A stretch of DNA of 64,000 bases from Hortaea werneckii (Eukaryota > Ascomycota > Dothideomycetes > Mycosphaerellales > Teratosphaeriaceae), in assembly GCA_037044905.1 (NCBI GenBank), contig JBAOKB010000166.1, positions 414,156 through 478,155 on the forward strand, given 5' to 3'. The notes under the pieces were generated by a model, which saw nothing but the letters and a program-made list of their open reading frames with translations, had not been told where the DNA came from and did no database searches. This document shows, piece by piece, positions 34,313 to 45,642 of the stretch; the first letter of the stretch is position 1, and each line of letters begins with the position of its first letter. A program made the position numbers and the translations under genes.

Positions 34313-34918
34313 TGATGGGATGTTTGGGATGAGGAATGAACTATGCGTTTTTTTTTTTTTTTTTTTTCCGGAGTCGTGACGAAAGGTTCAAGTTGGACGG
34401 CGTGATGCTATGAGAGGCGGAGGGAACAAGCTGTTGTCCTGGGAGCTCAACTGTGGAGTATGCTCAGTGGCCAAAACATTGCCCAGAATGTCCTTTCCTT
34501 TTTTCCCCAAAGATGAATGACTCTTTATGGCGTTGGTGAGATTAATATCCAGAGGCGATCGTTCAGGCTCGGTCGGGGTGGCTTTGTATCTACCTTTTCT
34601 CCTTCAAGTTCTTACGTCTTACATCCGGCCAGGCCGGTGAACCTCCCAAGACAGCTGAAATCTCCAATGCTCACATCAATCTCGCGAAAGGGCGTTCATA
34701 CGAAGTTTCTATCTAGTCTTTCGATTGCAATGTACGAAAGAAAAAAAATTTTAAAAAAAATTTAACCAAGCATTCCCGGTCTGGCTTATACTCCGCACGG
34801 CTGTTGCGGCCTTAGAAAAAAAAAAGCCCAGATATCAATTGTCCCCTGCACCCTGTTAACCACCAACGCCTCGCTATGCATTATTCCACGAAACAAATCC
34901 AAAGCCTTGAAACATAAA
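34313..34918. other. Convergent 3' region with AT-rich runs
   Basis: Lies between two convergent stop codons. Contains a run of about 20 T at 34348-34367 and an A/T-rich run near 34740-34764. No gene was seen. Confidence 0.5.
34348..34367. repeat. Poly-T tract of about 20
   Basis: A homopolymer just after the small gene's stop at 34312. It could act in 3' end formation; its exact length is unreliable in any assembly. Confidence 0.8.
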
Positions 34919-37802
34919 CTACTGCGTACTCTCCACCTGCTTGGCGCTATCTTTAGTAGGCGCGGCAGCACCAATAGCCTTGTTGATCTTCTTGACCATA
35001 TCCTCGATCTTGTAAGGCTTGCTGATAACATCATCCTGCTTCCAAGTTAGCAACGCAATACGGTAGGATCTCGGGATTGGAGGAGAGACTTACCATTCCA
35101 GACTCGACCATCTCGTCTTGCTGCGCCCCCCTGACATTGGCCGTCACGCCCAGCACAGGCAAACGCTCCACGATCCCTTCTTTCTCTAGATTCCTTATCT
35201 CACGCGTGGCAGCGTTGCCATCCATGACCGGCATCTCCTGATCCATCAAGATGACATTGAACGCGGCCTTATCGCCCGAGGAAGGTTTGGGGGCCTGCTT
35301 GACCGCTTTGACCGCTTCGCGACCGTTGTTCGCCGTCGTGACGTTGAAGCCCTTCGCCTCTAGCTTTCGGAAGACGATGCGCTGGTTGATGACATTGTCC
35401 TCCACAAGCAGAACGTGCGGGCGGGTAGAGCTACCAGCGGGTGACGCGTCGGGTCTTTCGATGGTCTGGTCTTGACGTCCCTCGCCATTGGGTTTGGCAG
35501 AAACATCGGCGGACTGTAGATTCTCGACCCCCGACGAATCCCGGCCTGCGGTGGTACCTTCCGCTTTCGCGTAGAGATCTCCTTCGGGCTCTGGGACATT
35601 CTCCGCGACCTTGGCCGTCTTTTCATACCGTAAGTCCTTCTCGCCATTTGCGTGCGGTGTGCTGTCCGAGAACTCATCTACCGGAGGTTGCTTCAGTGAA
35701 TCGGGCATTAGGTCGTGATCCATTTGATCCGGTGGACAGTTTCCAAGCTCTGTAACTTGCGCCCGTAAGTTGTCGTCATCAAGCGCCTGGTCCTCTGGCC
35801 GTCCTTCATAATCGTTAGGTCGTTCCGTTCGTCGCACCTTGAAGAAGAATCCAAACGTGCTGCCGTTGCCCTCTCTTGAACTGACTCCAATCTCACCGCC
35901 ATGTAAATGGCAGAGCTTTCTGCTAATGTTCAAGCCTAGCCCAGATCCTCCGTAGATCTCACCGGTCTTAGGAGTTGCCTGTCGGAAACGCTCAAACAGC
36001 CGTTTCTGGCCCTCCTCGTCAATGCCAATGCCAGTGTCTTTGACGGCGACCATGATGTACAAGGGCTCTCCAGAGCCCCATTCATTCGTGTTAGTGGCAT
36101 CCATCCGATAGGCAAGGTCATCGGGAGAGAAGAAAACCACGTTAGGCGGGTAGCTGTCTGGCCGCCGGGGACTCGCCCCTATACTGACAACGACGCGCCT
36201 TTCGCCTTCTCCGCGCACCGTGAACTTGATAGCGTTGGACACTAGATTTATCAACACTTGGCCGATACGTGCCACGTCTGCTAGCACCCACTCAACGTGG
36301 TGATCAATGTAGCTCCTGTCAATCCGATAGCCGAACTCCATGTTCTGCTTCCTGAACTCCGGCTGGAACATCTTCAAAGAATCGGCCAGGTTTTTGGAGG
36401 GTAAACAGGCCTTGGGTACAAGTGACAGCATTGAAGCATCCAGTTTCGAGAAGGAAAGAACGTCATCTACAATGTTTCGTTGGTGCTGAATGCAGAGATT
36501 GATCGTTTCGACAGATTCTTTTATCGTTTTCACATCGACGTTCTTTTGGTCCTGTATAGCTTCTTCGATGTCTTCAGAACAATGTAAGACGGCGGATAAC
36601 GGGTTACGAATCTCATGCGAGATCATATCAATGAATCGTTCCTGCTGTTCCTTGCGTTCGCGTGCATCCTTGGCGGCTTTTCTCTCACTTAACTCAGCAC
36701 TCTTCTCGGAGCTGATATCCACAATACTGCAAATGAAGCCACCGTATTCGCGAAGGCTAACATGTTGCAAATTCTCGTCGCCTAGAGGTGTAAGTAACAG
36801 CAGCCGCCAGGGAAGGTTTTCGCCTTGGGCTCGAAATTCGGTTCGTAATTGCTTTTGCGAGACAAACGCATCATGATAAGCGGTCATGACTCTGCCGTAA
36901 TCGTCCGGATGTATGCTTTGAGGCCATGACTTAAAGCTTTGGTCGTCCCCTCGGTGTGTCGTAAGCTGGTAAAAGTGTTGGTTGACGAAGACAGCCTGAG
37001 CTTTGTGATCCAAGATGGCCAGACCAGACGGCAGCATCTCCGCGAACCTGTGGAAGAATGGGTGCTCGTCGAGCGGCACATTGTCTACCACCTTTCCCAA
37101 TTGGGATATGTCGAGCTGTGGTGCGTTGTCCTTTGCGTCCTTCCGCAGTTGGCCAGGACCAGACTGTCCGAATGTTCCGCCAGCATCCAAAGACTTTTCC
37201 AGGCCATGACGCTGTAGACGAGAATGATGACTTAAGTTGGGCCTTGGTAGCAGTTGCGCCAGCAGGCCGGTGGCGCCATCGCCCTTGTTGTTTTCATCGA
37301 ACAGCGGGCTAACAAGGACTGTGTAATCCTCGCCCCTCTCTGTTCGCAGTAACGATGCACTTGGAATGCTCTTGGGCAGTCCGCCGTGCAAGGCGGAAGT
37401 CAGTCCATTGAAGGCGTCGGCCTTGAGCTTTCCTCTTTGCTTCTGGCCTTGCTCTGCGATGCCGCCGGCCTTCATCCACTCCTCATTGTGCAGGAGTACC
37501 AGTTCCTCGCCCCAGAAGATGGCCGCAGGGTAGGCGAAGGAGGCAAGGGTACAGGTGTATGCTTGCAGTGCGAACGGCCATCGATTGGGAAAACCCACCG
37601 CCGATTCCTTCCATGGGTTTTCGCCACTCGGTGTCGGGATGGGGCACAGGAAGAAGTCACCGGAAGTCTGTGTCTGCGAGTGTGCATCCGAGTTGCCGTC
37701 TTGCTCGATGCCCGTCGTGTCTACATCCGTGGACGGTCGTATTTCCAGATCCATTTGCGCAGGCATTGCGCGATGGAGAGTGTTGCGGAACGATCGCAAC
37801 AA
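34919..37802 (-). CDS. Hybrid histidine kinase with response-regulator domain
   Basis: Two-component phosphorelay sensor of about 941 residues. Residues about 50-130 form a sensor-like region (FPNRWPFALQAYTCTLASFA), then a PAS domain near 245-365 (LPSGLAILDHKAQAVFVNQH). The kinase core has the H box FIDMISHEIRNPLSAVLHC with phospho-acceptor His near residue 396, N box QVLINLVSNAIKFT, G1 KDTGIGID and G2 GGSGLGLNISRKL. After a 150-residue polar linker the receiver domain begins HVLLVEDNVINQRIVFRKLE, with phospho-acceptor Asp near 854 in LMDQEMPVMDG. An intron at 35036-35093 (GTAAGT, GCTAAC, CAG) joins ESGM to DDVISKPYKIEDM, which supplies the conserved receiver Lys. No membrane segment was seen, so it is probably cytoplasmic. 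It would pass phosphate to an Ypd1-type transfer protein. The signal is unknown and I do not assign a class number. Confidence 0.92.
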
Positions 37803-38599
37803 TCATAACAATCACGACCTGCGCCCATGCTGGCCGGCTTGCCACGCGATCACTTACGCTGGCGCGGCCGCCTGCTCTCGCTCGATTTTGCGATCGAGAT
37901 TCGTCGCTGCTTGCATCGAGCGGCGTTCGCATCCATGACCGGTGCATACGTCATGAACAGGGCTCGGCCCGGAGCGTGTCCTCCAAAACACATGCGCTCT
38001 CGAAGGCCAAGCAGACCCAACGAGATCGCTGGCGACTCGATGGCGGCGATGGTCACTGCCGCTGCGATGCGCGAGTCTCGACCGTGTACGAGTAACGCTG
38101 CTTTGCATCACTGCGAAGGAACGGTTGAAACGTCGCTTTCGCCCTGGAATTTTTCGTCTGTATGACATTGGCTCTGCATCAATCTCTCTTATCTAGTAGT
38201 ACCTAGGTAGGCATGTCCTCCCTGACACATGCCAACGCACAATGTGGTCGTGACCGTCACATTTTGCACAGCTGACAATGTCGTGCATGACATGTTCGCC
38301 GGCATCTTCATTGGCCTCATATTGTTTGGTGAACGTACACAGGTTGCTCAGCTACGCGTGCTCAATAGTAGTACTTTGCCCTGAGGATTGTGTAGGTAGG
38401 TGGCGAGCATGTCATTCCGTTCACATTCCAGTCTCCTTGCCGACAATTTGGCACGACCAGACCATGTAGACCATTGTAGACTCATTCATTCATATCTACT
38501 ATCACGCTTCTAAGTACCGAGGGCTTTCGTTCATAGTTCTTTCTACACCGGATTTGCCGTGACGAGGGCTTCCTTGTCAAAGCTCACCTACATCTGCTA
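37803..38599. other. Divergent upstream region of kinase and secreted-protein genes
   Basis: About 800 bases between start codons on opposite strands. It contains a TACCTAGGTA palindrome. Open frames at the kinase end are antisense continuations without family similarity. Confidence 0.5.
38200..38209. promoter_or_regulatory. TACCTAGGTA palindrome in divergent promoter
   Basis: Second perfect copy of the 10-base palindrome, about 400 bases from both flanking start codons. A related GTAGGTAGGTGG lies near 38392. Its role is unknown. Confidence 0.4.
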
Positions 38600-39315
38600 A
38601 TGCTACTCCTCACCTCTCTGTATCTTCTGGCCGTCGCCTCAGCAGCAGGATGGCGAGAGGAAAAAGATGCTAGGGCTCGAGTAAGGCAGGAAGGGCTTCC
38701 TGGCATGGGTTATGTGCGATATCCATCCGATGAAACATGTGTCGACGCCGGCGTGTCAGGACAGGTTCTAGAAGGAGTGGAAGCTCACTATGCTGCGGCA
38801 AAACGACAGGACGAATATGCTTCGATGTAAGCGGTCGATGAACTCCTTCGTCTCTGTTCTTCGCCTTTCTCTAAGACCAAATAGATGTGATGGCACATAC
38901 ACGTTTACCACAACACTTCCCGTCTTCACGACTACAGTCACAGTCCGATCGTCTCAGGTAAGAGCTCAAAGTGAATCTTAGCAGACATGGCAGCAATTGA
39001 CCATCTACTCTCTCACAGGCAACCACGCATAATGCGACGGATCTCAACCCACACCCGAGCACGAGCCTAACGGTATCCTCGCTCTCACCATCAGTTTCAC
39101 CAGACCCATCTTCCAGCGCTACGGCGATAAGACCCTCAGACTATAGCGCTGTTTCGCCTGTCTCTATGCAATCCAGCTCAATCGCAAGCACGAGCCCAGC
39201 AAACAATACCGTAGCCGTCGTCACAGTATTCGTTACTCCATCGACGTGTGTCGCCTCGCAATCTCGCCGGACTTCAACCATGACGACATACACAACCATC
39301 TTCGTAAAACCCTAG
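38600..39315 (+). CDS. Secreted Ser/Thr-rich protein, three exons
   Basis: Three exons give 198 residues in one clean frame. Exon 1 (38600-38826) begins with a signal peptide, MLLLTSLYLLAVASAAG. The intron at 38827-38884 (GTAAGC to AAATAG) is in phase 2; exon 2 (38885-38957) reads CDGTYTFTTTLPVFTTTVTV, a motif common in fungal surface proteins. The intron at 38958-39018 (GTAAGA to TCACAG) is in phase 0. Exon 3 (39019-39315) is Ser/Thr-rich and has no ATG near its start, so single-frame ORF searches miss it (SLTVSSLSPSVSPDPSSSAT, then STMTTYTTIFVKP at the stop). There is no GPI-type hydrophobic end, so the protein is likely soluble or wall-associated. Function unknown. All phases agree, which is good support for the model. 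Confidence 0.72.
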
Positions 39316-40063
39316 TCGGCCGGGACAGTACCTACCCTTGAGAAGACTACGGCGTGAAAATACTTCCCAGTCTGCAATGTGCTCTTGAGTGTTATTCATA
39401 GTACGTGCAGATCTGACCTGCGGCAGAGAAAGGTTGGCAGAACGTGGCACGGTCTGGATATCTCAAGGTCTAATGTAGTCCATACATGGGCACTTGTCCG
39501 GTATACAGAAAGGGAGGAACTGTGACATAAACGCTTCATTCCAATGCGGCATGTAAGCGTTCTAGAAGGGTTGAGGATCCGGATATCGTCTTCTGTCGCA
39601 CAGCCGAGACCTGTGGATTTCTTGCAGCGAAGGGGAGAGATTTATCTTCGCAACGATGGCGATCAAGTTGGAAAGGGAGGTTAGCTCTTGTTATACTCTT
39701 GAGATATATCAATGGTCTTCTGAAGTCGATGGATCTTGAAAATGGAAGTAGCCCGGTGAGTTTGCGTGTCTCGGGCGGCAACGGTGCCCCGCACGCGGAG
39801 AAAGCATGGGGAGAGTCGACGTGGTGGGCTCGTGGGAGCAGATGCCGACGATACAAACATCCGAGATCGCTCTCTGCTGGAAGAGCACTCTAACCCCTGG
39901 GAGCAGTATCTTGATGCCAACGAGACAAGACGCCGACATCGCTCTCTGCCGCGAATAGATGTAATTGTATAAGGACGATTTGGATATCTATTTGCGGAAG
40001 GCTGTACTCAAACACTCTGCATTCAGTTCGCCTGAACTTGATAGGGATTGATCTTCTGCTACA
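39316..40063. other. Intergenic, no gene seen
   Basis: Contains the 3' end of the secreted-protein gene and the upstream region of the dehydrogenase. Open frames are short and overlap on both strands without resemblance to any family. Confidence 0.5.
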
Positions 40064-41357
40064 ATGTCGCCAGTAGCCATGCCTGGGAAAGGAGAATACA
40101 GCATTGCCTGTATGCCAGCTGACGGCATTGGCCCAGAAGTCATTGGAGCTGGCGTTGAGGTACTGAAAACATTAAGCCAGGCTTCCGGCGCTTTCAAATT
40201 GCAGTTCACAGACTATGACTGGAGTTCCGAAACATACAAGAAGTTAGGAAAGTATATCCCCGATGGTGGACTTGAACAGCTGAAGAAGCACGATGCTATC
40301 TTGTTTGGAGCTGTTGGTGCACCAGGTAAACATCCCCTTGGCTTCGCTGACGAAAGTCTGTCCAATGCTTACGATAAGGACAGATGTTCCTGATCACATC
40401 TCGCTTTGGGGACTTCGACTGGCCATTTGCCAACCGTTCCAGCAATATGCCAATGTACGGCCTACCAAGATCCTGCAAGGGACTGAGTCCCCTCTACGAA
40501 AGGCCAAGACAGGCGATCTTGACTGGGTAATCATTAGAGAAAACAGTGAAGGCGAGTATGCCGGTCAAGGAGGTCGATCACATCGTGGCCAGCCATGGGT
40601 ACGTACGCAGAAGAGTCTCTGCTATCTCAATACTTTGACGACGCGGCTAATCTGGTACTTTGTCCTTCAGGAAACGTCAACAGAAGTCAGCATTTTCACC
40701 CGCCACGCGGTGCAACGGCTCATGAGGTTTGCATTCGAAACCGCGCAGAAACGACCGAAGAAACACATCACCGTTGTGACCAAATCGAATGCCCAACGCA
40801 ACGGCATGGTCATGTGGGACGAGATCGCCAACGAAGTCAAGCAAGAATTCCCCGACGTCCAGATGGACAAGATGCTAGTAGACGCCATGACCTGCCGGAT
40901 GGTATTGCAACCTCAATCTCTAGACACGATCGTAGCTACGAACCTTGTAAGTGGTACATCTTTGCCAACCGCTATAGGCCCGCACTAACACTCGACCTAG
41001 CACGCCGATATCCTCTCCGACCTCGCCGCCGCACTCGCAGGCTCCATTGGTATCGCGCCGACATCCAACCTCGACCCGACAAGGCAGAACCCAAGCATGT
41101 TCGAGCCGATCCATGGCTCTGCCTTCGACATCACTGGGAAAGGCGTTGCGAATCCCATTGGCACTTTCTGGACCGCAGCGGAGATGATGCGATGGCTTGG
41201 GGAGGAACAAGCGGCGGATAAGCTTATGCAATGTATAGAGGCTGTCTGCGGGAAGGGGATTCTGACGAGAGATCTCGGTGGGAGTGCCGGGACGAAAGAG
41301 GTCACTGAGGCGGTTTGCGCTGAGATTCGACAAGCGTACGGAGTAGGCAAGGCTTGA
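40064..41357 (+). CDS. Tartrate dehydrogenase-like beta-decarboxylating dehydrogenase
   Basis: NAD-dependent dehydrogenase of the isopropylmalate/isocitrate dehydrogenase superfamily, closest in motif to tartrate dehydrogenase/decarboxylase (TDH/YeaU type). The spliced product is 369 residues, full length. Exons are 40064-40325, 40384-40598, 40671-40946 and 41001-41357, and all phases agree. Motifs: IACMPADGIGPEVIGAGVEV at the N-terminus, VPDHISLWGLRLAICQPFQQ, the substrate segment IRENSEGEYAGQGGR, the catalytic Lys in VVTKSNAQRNGM, metal ligands in VDAMTCRMV and NLHADILSDLAAALAGSIG, and FEPIHGSAFDITGKGVANP. The frame is unbroken. The Leu-to-tartrate specificity is inferred from the DHISLWGLRLAICQ and ENSEGEYAGQGGR motifs; malate or another 2-hydroxy acid is possible. 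Cytosolic: no targeting peptide was seen. Confidence 0.92.
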
Positions 41358-41983
41358 TGGTGGGATTTCCATCTGGTAAGGAATCTTGTTATTTAACTGT
41401 TGCTTCAGTACGGATGTTCGGGTCCGGGCTCATTTGTTTTCCTTCTACGAGACTCATAACAGCTCGATGGCTCAATTCTGCTATTTCTTTCTGATCTCAC
41501 GAGATAGGTATTGGAAGATCCGGTGTACCGTCATGATTTAGTCTTACAGCAGAAAAAACTATAGATGTAGGCTAGTCGAGGGTTATGGAGTTTTGATGGA
41601 AAACTTGTTCTATTCCCATACGATGGCACAAATTAATCAGGTGAAGATAGTGAGGTCAAACAGCAGTAACGTAACCGTGTTGGTGAACATCAGATCCGAT
41701 GTGATATTCAGAGTGAAGGTGTAGCAGGTCTGGTCCAGAACTCCACCTGGAAGCGGGGCAAATAATGGCTTCAGACAAGCATCATCGACCTTGACGTCGA
41801 CAGAACGTCATTGAAAGGTGGGATGAAACCATTGCACATTTTTGCTGCTCGCAGAGCTCTCTTCTTTCGAGCTCGAGATCGCTTTCACATCATTCAGAAG
41901 CATTGTATTCTATCACATCTTAACTCTTTGACCGGCTTCCTCTCACAAGACTATACATCTTCAATCACCTTATTAAAGCAAAG
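41358..41983. other. Intergenic, no gene seen
   Basis: AT-rich 3' flank of the dehydrogenase followed by the upstream region of the next gene, with pyrimidine-rich sequence in the last 60 bases. Nothing coding was recognised. Confidence 0.5.
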
Positions 41984-42569
41984 ATGCCTCGCCAGGTCGC
42001 ACCGCCGCCATCAGGCGAATTCACCATCTACCTGCAGAAGCCTTTCGCTGGTATGGTTGACCAAAATCTCGGGAACTAGCAGACAGAGCAACCGATCAAA
42101 CTAACATGACCTCAGGCCAGCCTACCCACACCGTCAACGTCGTCGGTGAGCCCAACCGTCCCGCCGTGATCCGCCAGACCATGTACAACGGCAGCACCAA
42201 GTCCTCTGAGAAGTCCGGCGACGTGCCCAAGTAAGTCCTCAACAACATCCACTCCTTCCTTCCAAACAACCAAGAATCTCCAAAGACTAACCCTTCCCCT
42301 TCTTCTTCCACAGGGACGACGTAGACGAGCTCATGAACCTGGTCAACACGCTGCGCGGGTTCCCCTCGCACGCCTCGCAGGACGTGTACGGCCACAACAC
42401 CAAGGTCGACTTCAACACGTTCGAGATCCAGTGGTCGAACGTGGACGAGGACCCGACGGCGGGCGAGGTGAGCGAGATCGCTGCCGAGCAGAAGGACGAC
42501 TTTAAGAGGGTCGCCGACTCGATTGAGGCGCTGGCTAGGACTTTCGCGAAGCGTGACGCGGCGGTGTAA
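41984..42569 (+). CDS. Conserved-looking 145-residue protein, unrecognised
   Basis: Three exons (41984-42050, 42116-42230, 42314-42569) give 145 residues with consistent phases. Intron 1 has CTAAC before its acceptor. The start MPRQVAPPPSGEFTIYLQKP lies in an open 5' region with an AAAG ATG context. The rest reads TVNVVGEPNRPAVIRQTMYN, DDVDELMNLVNTLRGFPSHA and KVDFNTFEIQWSNVDEDPTA, ending in an amphipathic helix (KDDFKRVADSIEALARTFAK). The strand-rich start and helical end suggest a small folded domain. There is no signal peptide or membrane segment. Codon use is strongly C-ending, which suggests good expression. I do not recognise a family and give no function. Confidence 0.75.
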
Positions 42570-42987
42570 GAAGCTGTGGGATAGACTTTCTTGTTTGTTC
42601 TTGGATGAAGATGGATGTCGATTGCAGGACGCGTGCAGGGGAAACACTCCTGACGTGGGCACGAAGAGATGTACAGTGGCATAAAATGGCTTAGGGGAGA
42701 CAACAACTCCCTTGTTCCCTGATGAAAGTTAGGAAACCCCGGCGCAGTGTGCACTGCCGAACTGGTTGGCATTGTCGTCGCTACTAGAATCTAACGCACA
42801 CGGCTCTGCTCCTCGAATGCCCGTCAGAATACGACTCACAGATGAGCAATGATTACATATGTAAGAAAAGCATTCTGCAAAGTAAAATCCTCAGTTTCTT
42901 TGTCTATGATCAAGCTGCCAACGAGACAACTTGTGTGACCATGTATACCGATGTTCAAGGCGTTCCATGATCCCTTCCCGTAAGCAA
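42570..42987. other. Convergent 3' region
   Basis: About 420 bases between two convergent stop codons. No coding frame was supported. Confidence 0.5.
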
Positions 42988-44607
42988 TCACTTCACATCT
43001 CTGATTTCCTCACTGTTAGTGTTGCTCTCCACCTGCGCAATCCCGCCCTTCTCAGGGCTATCACCGAACATGCCATCGCCACCCTTCATGTTCTCCTCAT
43101 CATGGATGCCTCCAGCCGCGTCCTCAACACCAATCTTCGTCTCACCCAGCCTGTCAGCTGGAATCCTGTACGCAGGCACGAAGTTGACGGCGGCAGCATA
43201 GCTCAACGCGGCGACAAAGAATGCCAGGGGCACACTCATAGCAGGAGCCGTGTTGTTGTAGATGTCGGCAACCGCACCCATCAGCGGGGGTACCACGGCA
43301 CCACCGCAAACACCGCCGACAATCCAGCCAGAACCGCGCTTGCTGTGCTTGCCCAACCCTCGCATTCCGAGCGCGACAATGGTCGGGAAAATGATACTTT
43401 CAAAGAAGAAGACAAGGAAGAGCAGGGCTAATCCGGTGTTGCCTCTGTGGACGATGGTGGGTGCGATGAAGATGATGCAAAATGTCAGGTAGACAAGGAA
43501 GACCCATCGCGGCCTTACGAATTTCATAATGCCAGACCCGACAAATCGGCCGAATGCAAAGGCTCCTTGCGCTCCGGCGAGGAACTGCGAGGCAGTGCTA
43601 GACGTAGTGTTGGCCCTGTTTTCGGCGACATAGTTGATGAAGTAACCGGCGAGGGCAACCTGGGCACCTAATCGTTCTTAAGTTAGCTTGTGCCGGCAAA
43701 TTTGGCGAATGTCTACGATTGAAACATACCTGTGTAGCAGAATTGGGCAAAGGCAGCGTGGAAAAGCCTGTACTGCTTCCAGAAGGGCTGGTCATCGGCA
43801 CTCGCATTGCTCTCCTGGGCCTGGAACTCCATATCTGCATCTGTAATTTCCGGGATCGGAGAGAAGTAGAAGACGACAGCAAGGATGAAGACGAAGATGG
43901 CAATGGCGAGGTAGACCCATTGGACATTCTGCAGCGCGTTTTCATCATTGCCAGTGTTTTTGAAGAAAACGTAGGAGCCGAGGACAGGTGCAACCACAGT
44001 CCCGATCCCGTTGAAGGCCTGGGAGATATTGATACGGATCTCGCTGTACCGAGGCGGACCGCAAATGGTAATGTAGGGATTGGCAGCGGTTTCGAGACTG
44101 CCTAGGCCGTTACCGATGATGAAAATAGAGGCGCAGAACCCCCCGAACGACTTATAGAGAAGGCACGGCCAGGCGATAAGGCTCCCGATTCCGTATAAGC
44201 AGAGGCCCCAGATGAACACGAGTTTGAACCCGTAGTGACGCAGAATCCAGTTGGCGTGGCCCAGGGAGGCAAGCGGGTAGGCGCCGAAGTAGGCGGCTTG
44301 CAAACCGGCACTTCTGGCGCGTTCAATACCTAAAATCTCCTGGAAGTGCTTATTAAGCGTGTCCAAAAGCCTAGAGGCCTGTTAGAGCTGTCCTAATGTC
44401 AGTTGGGGGGTGACGAACCCATAACTAAAGCCCTGGTGAGATGTTAGAGAGAGATTAAGTCACCTTGAGGAAGGAAGCGCGTACCCAGAGAAAGAAGAGG
44501 GAGGTGACGAGAATGATGGGATAGATCGATTGACGAAGGGTAAGTTCGGAGGCGTTGGTGCGGGAGGTATTGCCTGTCTTCAGGTTCATGCGCTTGAAAA
44601 TCGCCAT
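42988..44607 (-). CDS. FucP-type MFS sugar transporter
   Basis: Major facilitator of the fucose/glucose-galactose permease (FucP) family, expected at the plasma membrane as a proton-sugar symporter. The spliced product is 485 residues. Exons are 44485-44607, 44419-44432, 43730-44370 and 42988-43667. The second exon is only 14 bases; it completes the family motif FFLWGFSYGLLDTLNKHFQ across two introns (phases 0 and 2), which strongly supports it. The intron at 43668-43729 (GTATGT, GCTAAC, TTAG) joins FCYTG to AQVALAGYFINY. Other family marks are GLGSLETAANPYIT and RFVGSGIMKFVRPRWVF. About twelve hydrophobic segments are present; the tail is acidic and Gly-rich. No frame break was found. The sugar is unknown. 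Confidence 0.92.
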
Positions 44608-45642
44608 GATTGGTGAGGTTTAACGGTGAGGTTTGGTGAGATTTTTCGGTAAGATCTATTGGTGAGACCTATTGGTGAAGTTGTGGCCTGCACCCGGCAG
44701 GGCTTTGACAGGGTGGAGGCGTAGAAAGGGAATGAAGAGAGGGTTGCAGATCACAGGACTTCGAATGAGGAGACGACGTCCTGCTTAAGTAGACGACAGA
44801 GCTGTGGGTTAGACACCACCCATGCTACCCGGTACCTACGGGATGCAATCAGCGGCTGCTGTAGTTGGATGGGATCATGTGAGTCTCCACCACCCCCCCG
44901 GAGACGAATGGAGACATGGTGCAGCACGGTCGGCGCACGTTTGATAACGCCCAGGCCATTATGAAGCTTGCCGTCCCATTGCAACAATGACAAGTTTGCG
45001 ACGGCATGTGTTAGAGACCAATCCCATCCCCAGAAAAGATGGAGCGCACCTGGGTCCTCCCCCAGTCTCCCCCAGTTCGCCGCCTGCGGGGTCCCACACG
45101 CCAAGCCCGCCGCCCTTCGGCCTCGGTGAAATGAATGCGCGACCCGCCGATCAAGGTTGGCATCGTTGCGCCGAAATGGTAGCCCAGTTGGCCTTACCGG
45201 CGTCTTGCCAATGAGCGTGCAATGGGATGCTGTGCGTGATGCGCGGAGCGCTTCTGGAAGATTTCTGGAAGAAGGTAATCATGCAGAAGGATTCGCTTGG
45301 CTTTCCATGAGGCTGTCTATCCGGCGTTCTGCCTCTGTTTCGCTGGGCTCGGACTGCCTCATCAGGATCAGGCGTGATAGGTTCCAATGCGTTATGCACC
45401 TTGAGCGGCCACAATAAGACCGCAATACCGCCTAGCCGCATACAATCAATTTCGAAAGAGGCGAACGTGCCAACCGGTTGGTGCCATCTTGTCGTTCACA
45501 CCCAGGGTCACGAGTCAGATTGCGTGGTAGAGAGCTCCCCGGCCAATTTGGTTCGCATGGTGCCTGATACTGTCCATTTCGTAGCACCGTCAACAATTCG
45601 TCCCACTTTTCATTGACTAGCCTGTTCACGATAGAATCCTGT
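44608..45642. other. Intergenic, 1 kb, no gene seen
   Basis: Directly upstream of the transporter start are several near-tandem GGTGAGRY words (about 44608-44680). Further left to right the segment is unremarkable and no frame has family similarity. Confidence 0.5.
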
